Of a stretch of DNA of 54,843 bases, positions 51,245 to 54,843 are shown piece by piece; the first letter of the stretch is position 1, and each line of letters opens with the position of its first letter. The notes beneath the pieces were generated by a model. It had not been told where the DNA came from. It saw nothing but the letters and a program-made list of their open reading frames with translations, and did no database searches. The position numbers and the translations under genes are program-made. This stretch comes from Bacillota bacterium (GTDB lineage: Bacteria; Bacillota; Bacilli; Bacillales_A; Planococcaceae). The stretch is taken from assembly GCA_023405135.1 (NCBI GenBank), contig JAEXYZ010000025.1, positions 1 to 54,843 of the forward strand, given 5' to 3'.

Positions 51245-52954
51245 GTGAAATACGAAAATCGTTCAATAGATACACCGTTAGAATATAGTTATGAAGAATT
51301 AAAAGATATAAAAGCGGCTTTAGATGAATCTGCCATTCTAGCAGTAACAGATGCTAAAGGTAATATTACAGCTGTTAATGATCGGTTTTGCGAAATTTCT
51401 AAATATTCTAGAGAAGAACTAATCGGTCAAAATCATCGTATTTTAAATTCCGGCTTTCATCCAAAATTGTTTTTTAAAGAGATGTGGAAAACAATAGGCA
51501 GCGGAAAGACATGGAACTGTGAAATTTGTAATCGGGCAAAGGACGGCTCTCTTTATTGGGTTCAAACAACAATCGTTCCCTTTTTAAATGAGAGAGGAAA
51601 GCCGCATCAATACATTTCAATTCGAACGGATATTACTGCACAAAAAAATATTAAACTAATAACTTATTATGCCAATCATGACGATCTAACTGGATTACCA
51701 AATCGCAGAAATTTGTCGAAAAGAATTTCTCAACAAATTGACATTAGTAAGGAAAATAAATCGAAATTTGCTGTGTTTTTTATAGACGTGAATCGCTTCC
51801 GTAAAATAAATGATGCATTGGGACATAATGTTGGAGATTTGTTTTTAGTAGAAGTAGCAGAACGATTTAAAAATATAGATCCATCTAGTGAATCTTTTTA
51901 TCGATTAAATGGAGATGAATTCGTTTTTGTTTTAGAAAATGTGGATGAAATACATCATATGGCGAAAGAGCTAATGAAAGTGTTTGAAAAACCTTTCCAT
52001 TTCAACGATTATGAGTTTTATGCGAGTATTTCAATAGGAATAAGTATATTCCCAGACCATGGTACAGAAGTTGAAAATTTGTTCATTTGTGCTGATATGG
52101 CCATGTATGAAGCGAAAAAAAGAAGAGGCAATCACTACGAGGTTTTTATAAAGAATAGGAATGGTATGAATGATCATGCTTTAATGCTTGAAACAAAATT
52201 ACACCATGCAATTAAAAACGATATTTTAGAAATTCATTATCAACCTAAAATTAATACAAAAACAGAAAAAATGGACGGGATGGAAGCATTGCTTCGGTGG
52301 CATGATATAGATTTAGGCTTTATTTCACCGAACGAATTTATTCCATTTGCTGAAGATTGCGGTCTTATTTGCGATATTGGAGAATGGGTTTTACGAAAAG
52401 CAGCTATACAAATTAAAGAGTGGAATGAACAATATGAGCTGAATTTAAAAGTGGCTGTCAATATTTCTCCAATTCACTTTCAAGAAGCAAATTTTATAGA
52501 AAGACTAATTCTTATTTTAGAAGAAACAAAAGTAAATCCTGCATTTTTAGAAATTGAAATAACAGAATTAACACTAATGGATTATAATGATGAGTTTATT
52601 AATAAAATAAATGATATAAAAAAGTTAGGGCTGTCTATTGCAATAGATGACTTTGGGACAGGTTACAGTTCATTAAGTTATTTAAAAAAATTTCCGATTG
52701 ATGTATTAAAAATTGATCGTTCCTTCATTGTTAATATGAGTGAAGGGGAGTCAGACATTGCAATGGTTGCTGCTATTATCTCTTTAGCACATGCTTTAAA
52801 AATGAAGGTAGTTGCTGAAGGAGTAGAAAAGTTTAGTGAACTTGAAATTTTAAGAAAGTATGGATGCGAATATATACAAGGCTATTATTATAGTAAACCA
52901 TTAAAAGTAGAAGAATTTACCAAGAAACTTGAAGAACAATTAGAAATTAAATAA
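51245..52954 (+). CDS. PAS-GGDEF-EAL cyclic-di-GMP signalling protein
   Basis: A 569-residue soluble protein: PAS domain (about 20-133, with a PAC-like ISIRTDITAQK end), GGDEF domain with the signature altered to NGDEF (222-226), and an EAL domain with EALLRW (347-351), VNISPIHF, EIEITELTL, IDDFGTGYSSL, KIDRSF, AEGVE and QGYYYSKPL. All metal and catalytic residues of the EAL phosphodiesterase are present, so degrading c-di-GMP is the likely output; cyclase activity is doubtful. I start at GTG 51245, seven bases after GGAGG. No membrane anchor. PAS cofactor unknown. Confidence 0.92.
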   Translation: MKYENRSIDTPLEYSYEELKDIKAALDESAILAVTDAKGNITAVNDRFCEISKYSREELIGQNHRILNSGFHPKLFFKEMWKTIGSGKTWNCEICNRAKDGSLYWVQTTIVPFLNERGKPHQYISIRTDITAQKNIKLITYYANHDDLTGLPNRRNLSKRISQQIDISKENKSKFAVFFIDVNRFRKINDALGHNVGDLFLVEVAERFKNIDPSSESFYRLNGDEFVFVLENVDEIHHMAKELMKVFEKPFHFNDYEFYASISIGISIFPDHGTEVENLFICADMAMYEAKKRRGNHYEVFIKNRNGMNDHALMLETKLHHAIKNDILEIHYQPKINTKTEKMDGMEALLRWHDIDLGFISPNEFIPFAEDCGLICDIGEWVLRKAAIQIKEWNEQYELNLKVAVNISPIHFQEANFIERLILILEETKVNPAFLEIEITELTLMDYNDEFINKINDIKKLGLSIAIDDFGTGYSSLSYLKKFPIDVLKIDRSFIVNMSEGESDIAMVAAIISLAHALKMKVVAEGVEKFSELEILRKYGCEYIQGYYYSKPLKVEEFTKKLEEQLEIK

Positions 52955-52995
52955 TAGGGGAGTTTGTAGATATTTTAAAGACCCTCTGTTTGACA

Positions 52996-53043
52996 AAAAG
53001 CACCTTTTTTTCACTTATGATTTGTGATGACAATGGTGCTTTT
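52996..53043 (+). terminator. Terminator of the GGDEF/EAL gene
   Basis: AAAAGCACC (52996-53004) pairs with GGTGCTTTT (53035-53043), with T-rich sequence following. Confidence 0.75.
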
Positions 53044-53064
53044 ATAATGACCATAATAGAGAAA

Positions 53065-53091
53065 GCTGTCCAAAAATTGAAATTGGACAGC
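53065..53091 (-). terminator. Terminator of the 462-aa hypothetical gene
   Basis: GCTGTCCAA (53065-53073) pairs perfectly with TTGGACAGC (53083-53091). On the minus strand it is followed by CTTTCTC rather than a pure T-run. It lies ten bases beyond the stop of the minus-strand gene. Confidence 0.7.
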
Positions 53092-53100
53092 CATTATTTG

Positions 53101-54489
53101 TTATTCACTCATTAAATTTTGTAGTCGTTCATATTCTTCATTACCGACAAAGTCGTAATATTGATAAAGTAAATCTGAATCAACTTTTATTGTATCTTTA
53201 AAGTTTAAATAAAGCCCTTCCGTCAAATGACGAATGATGATCGGTACTGGCTGGTTATGGTTAAATTGATTCATATGTTTTTCAAAGAAAACTTCTGATA
53301 ATTCACACCATAAATTATATCCGAGTGCTTCAAAATCAATATATTGGAGATGTTCACTTAGAAAATCTTCCGTTAAATAGTTATTATATTGACAGGCCAC
53401 TGTCCAATTTAATTTTTCACGATAGCGGTGTAACCAATGAGGTTCGAGTACAGCGCTAATAAGAGAAATTTGCTGTTCTGTATAATTATTAAAAACAACA
53501 TCCATCTCTTTATTTGTAAGCTTCTTAAACCCAAAATCATCATAGATTTGGCTTGCAAGAGAAGGAATTCCTTTCACCATATGTTCACTACCAAACCATT
53601 TGTATTGACCTCGATCATACTCAAAAAATTGATATTCAAGAATCTCTTCTTCCATGTCGTCCTCATCATCTAAAAGATGGATTGTACTATATTCACTAAA
53701 ATAAGTTTCATCCTCAATAAACAACTCGATTTCATCCTCGAAATGTTCATTGATTTTCACATTTTGTCTTCTTAATTCATCTACCATATATTTTTTAAAT
53801 GATGCAGATAGACGAGAAAGAACAGGGTAGTTGTATTGTAAAGATGAAACATCGACTTGATCAAGGTGATCGATTAAATATTTCTCTGTTAGTTGATCAC
53901 ACGCATAACAAACGTATGCAAAATCAACATAATCAAGATACGCTTCAAATTCAGATGGATGAAGCTTCACAAGATTATAACGCCAAAAACAATAATCATG
54001 AATAAATTTCTTCGTAAAAGTAGGATTCGCCTCGAGCAGTTGATTCATATCAAGATCATCGATAATTGGACCTACGTAGGACGGAATGCAATCGACAGAA
54101 AAATCTTCTGGGAAATTTAACTTTTCTAACGATTTTTTCGGATTAAATTTTCTTCTTCTGTTGCGATTTGTTTTAAAACTATAAGTACCGATTGATCCGC
54201 GCTCATCAAGTAAAATATAAGCTAACTCTTGCTTTTGATCTCGAGTTAATTTAATGTTCTTTGGGAATTTTACAGAAGCGTAGTACGTTATATTTGCCAT
54301 ATCATAAAAAAATTTATAATCGCCCTCAGGAGTAAACTCAGCTTGAGAGGTATTCTTTTTCCAATATAAAAGAGCACCGTTAATTGGCGGATAATTTGAA
54401 AATTGGATGTTAGCGATGGAAAAAATATTATGTGAAAGAGATTCATCATAGACAGTTTTAATAAATTCAATATTTTTAATTTTTAGCAT
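53101..54489 (-). CDS. Large hypothetical protein (462 aa) with repeated helical units
   Basis: No family recognised. The protein is soluble, acidic and aromatic-rich. In the last third, units of roughly 30-40 residues recur with the pattern L-(S/T)-E-x-F-(hydrophobic)-x-x-H followed by an I-D-F or L-N-W stretch, e.g. YLTEDFLSEHLQYIDFEALG and ELSEVFFEKHMNQFN; a similar unit lies near YLIDHLDQVDVSSLQ. This suggests a solenoid-like helical repeat. A very acidic stretch (LLDDEDDMEEEILE) lies in the middle. AGGTAG precedes ATG on the minus strand. Divergent from an HTH gene. Function unknown. Confidence 0.7.
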   Translation of the reverse strand: MLKIKNIEFIKTVYDESLSHNIFSIANIQFSNYPPINGALLYWKKNTSQAEFTPEGDYKFFYDMANITYYASVKFPKNIKLTRDQKQELAYILLDERGSIGTYSFKTNRNRRRKFNPKKSLEKLNFPEDFSVDCIPSYVGPIIDDLDMNQLLEANPTFTKKFIHDYCFWRYNLVKLHPSEFEAYLDYVDFAYVCYACDQLTEKYLIDHLDQVDVSSLQYNYPVLSRLSASFKKYMVDELRRQNVKINEHFEDEIELFIEDETYFSEYSTIHLLDDEDDMEEEILEYQFFEYDRGQYKWFGSEHMVKGIPSLASQIYDDFGFKKLTNKEMDVVFNNYTEQQISLISAVLEPHWLHRYREKLNWTVACQYNNYLTEDFLSEHLQYIDFEALGYNLWCELSEVFFEKHMNQFNHNQPVPIIIRHLTEGLYLNFKDTIKVDSDLLYQYYDFVGNEEYERLQNLMSE

Positions 54490-54645
54490 GTTCTACCTCC
54501 GATAAAACAATTATATACTCTCTTAACGAAAAACAGCAGTAAAAAGTGTCGTTTCATAAGTTTTATTTTATATTTTTAGTAATAAAAACGACAATTTCAT
54601 CTATTTAGTTGGAAGCAAAATACGCCCACTTGTGTATTGCATAAT

Positions 54646-54694
54646 AAAAGTGCAGACTAGTGCAACGAATTTGTACAGAGTCTAGCACTTTTTT
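54646..54694 (+). terminator. Orphan terminator between divergent genes
   Basis: AAAAGTGC with AGACT (54646-54658) pairs with AGTCT and GCACTTTT (54679-54692), followed by more T. No gene precedes it on the plus strand in the 156 bases after the divergent gene start, so it would end a short untranslated RNA or a leader of the HTH gene. Confidence 0.7.
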
Positions 54695-54776
54695 AGTGCA
54701 AAAAAATAGACTTGCAAGCCACCCCAAGTCACTCTACTGTTAAAGTGTCGAATTTTACCAGTGGAGGTTTGAAAGG

Positions 54777-54843
54777 ATGCTAGCAATGTCTGAAATTAAT
54801 TGTATCAAAACTTTAAGAAATGAAAAAGGATTGTCTATTTCTA
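54777..54843 (+). CDS. HTH (XRE-like) regulator, truncated by the window end
   Basis: ATG nine bases after GGAGG opens MLAMSEINCIKTLRNEKGLS, running off the end. The I-x-x-L-R-x-x-K-G-L-S pattern is the start of a Cro/C1-type helix-turn-helix. Only 22 residues are visible, so the class is tentative. Confidence 0.6.
   Translation, partial: MLAMSEINCIKTLRNEKGLSIS

Overview
The window is AT-rich Firmicutes DNA. Strong AGGAGG-type ribosome binding sites, frequent TTG/GTG starts, an alpha/beta-type small acid-soluble spore protein, a consensus CcpA (cre) site, a B. subtilis-ordered ssuBACD operon and proteins such as LCP, YqeY and ABC-F point to an endospore-forming Bacillales member. A Planococcaceae (Lysinibacillus/Solibacillus-like) origin is my inference from protein flavour, not a computed placement. 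I saw no rRNA, tRNA, CRISPR array, intact insertion sequence or prophage.

Layout. 0.2-3.3 kb: a TetR regulator with two near-identical operators and the DHA2 efflux pump it probably controls, then a VOC-fold protein. 3.3-5.1 kb: gene-poor DNA with a heptamer-like repeat, a coiled-coil hypothetical and a MazG-like pyrophosphohydrolase. 5.1-9.4 kb: metal/metalloid resistance on the minus strand (Cd/Zn/Pb ATPase with six Cys-Cys pairs, CmtR-like repressor with paired operators, ACR3-like permease). 9.6-14.5 kb: a frameshifted MDR oxidoreductase, an ABC-F ATPase and a chemoreceptor. 14.8-19.2 kb: a stand-alone A-T-R (adenylation, carrier, reductase) synthetase overlapping its own Sfp-type phosphopantetheinyl transferase. 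19.5-24.4 kb: a lactonase, aldehyde dehydrogenase (broken), alcohol dehydrogenase and MmgE/PrpD (broken) set resembling a lactone-degradation route. 24.5-26.2 kb: RecQ. 26.5-30.3 kb: a cre-controlled operon of a KdgT-type permease and three UxaA-family subunits, in which the two large paralogues keep complementary halves of the family motifs. 30.6-32.1 kb: SASP, three small orphan genes and an msrA relic. 32.2-36.3 kb: sulfonate uptake and desulfonation (ssuBACD) behind a promoter and a terminated leader. 36.3-43.6 kb: transport and envelope genes, msrA, LCP and AI-2E family genes. 43.6-54.8 kb: aminotransferase, P-loop protein, enoyl-CoA hydratase, a recombinase-fold protein without catalytic residues, a frameshifted patatin, PTS IIC, YqeY, a PAS-GGDEF-EAL protein, a large hypothetical, and the start of an HTH gene cut by the window end.

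Two themes cross the window. First, four genes carry one-base deletions, three of them in homopolymers, suggesting either recent decay or consensus errors; an additional in-frame stop in the aldehyde dehydrogenase is a substitution. Second, a conserved hairpin terminator occurs three times with a compensatory stem change; one copy abuts msrA and another abuts a decayed msrA 3' end.
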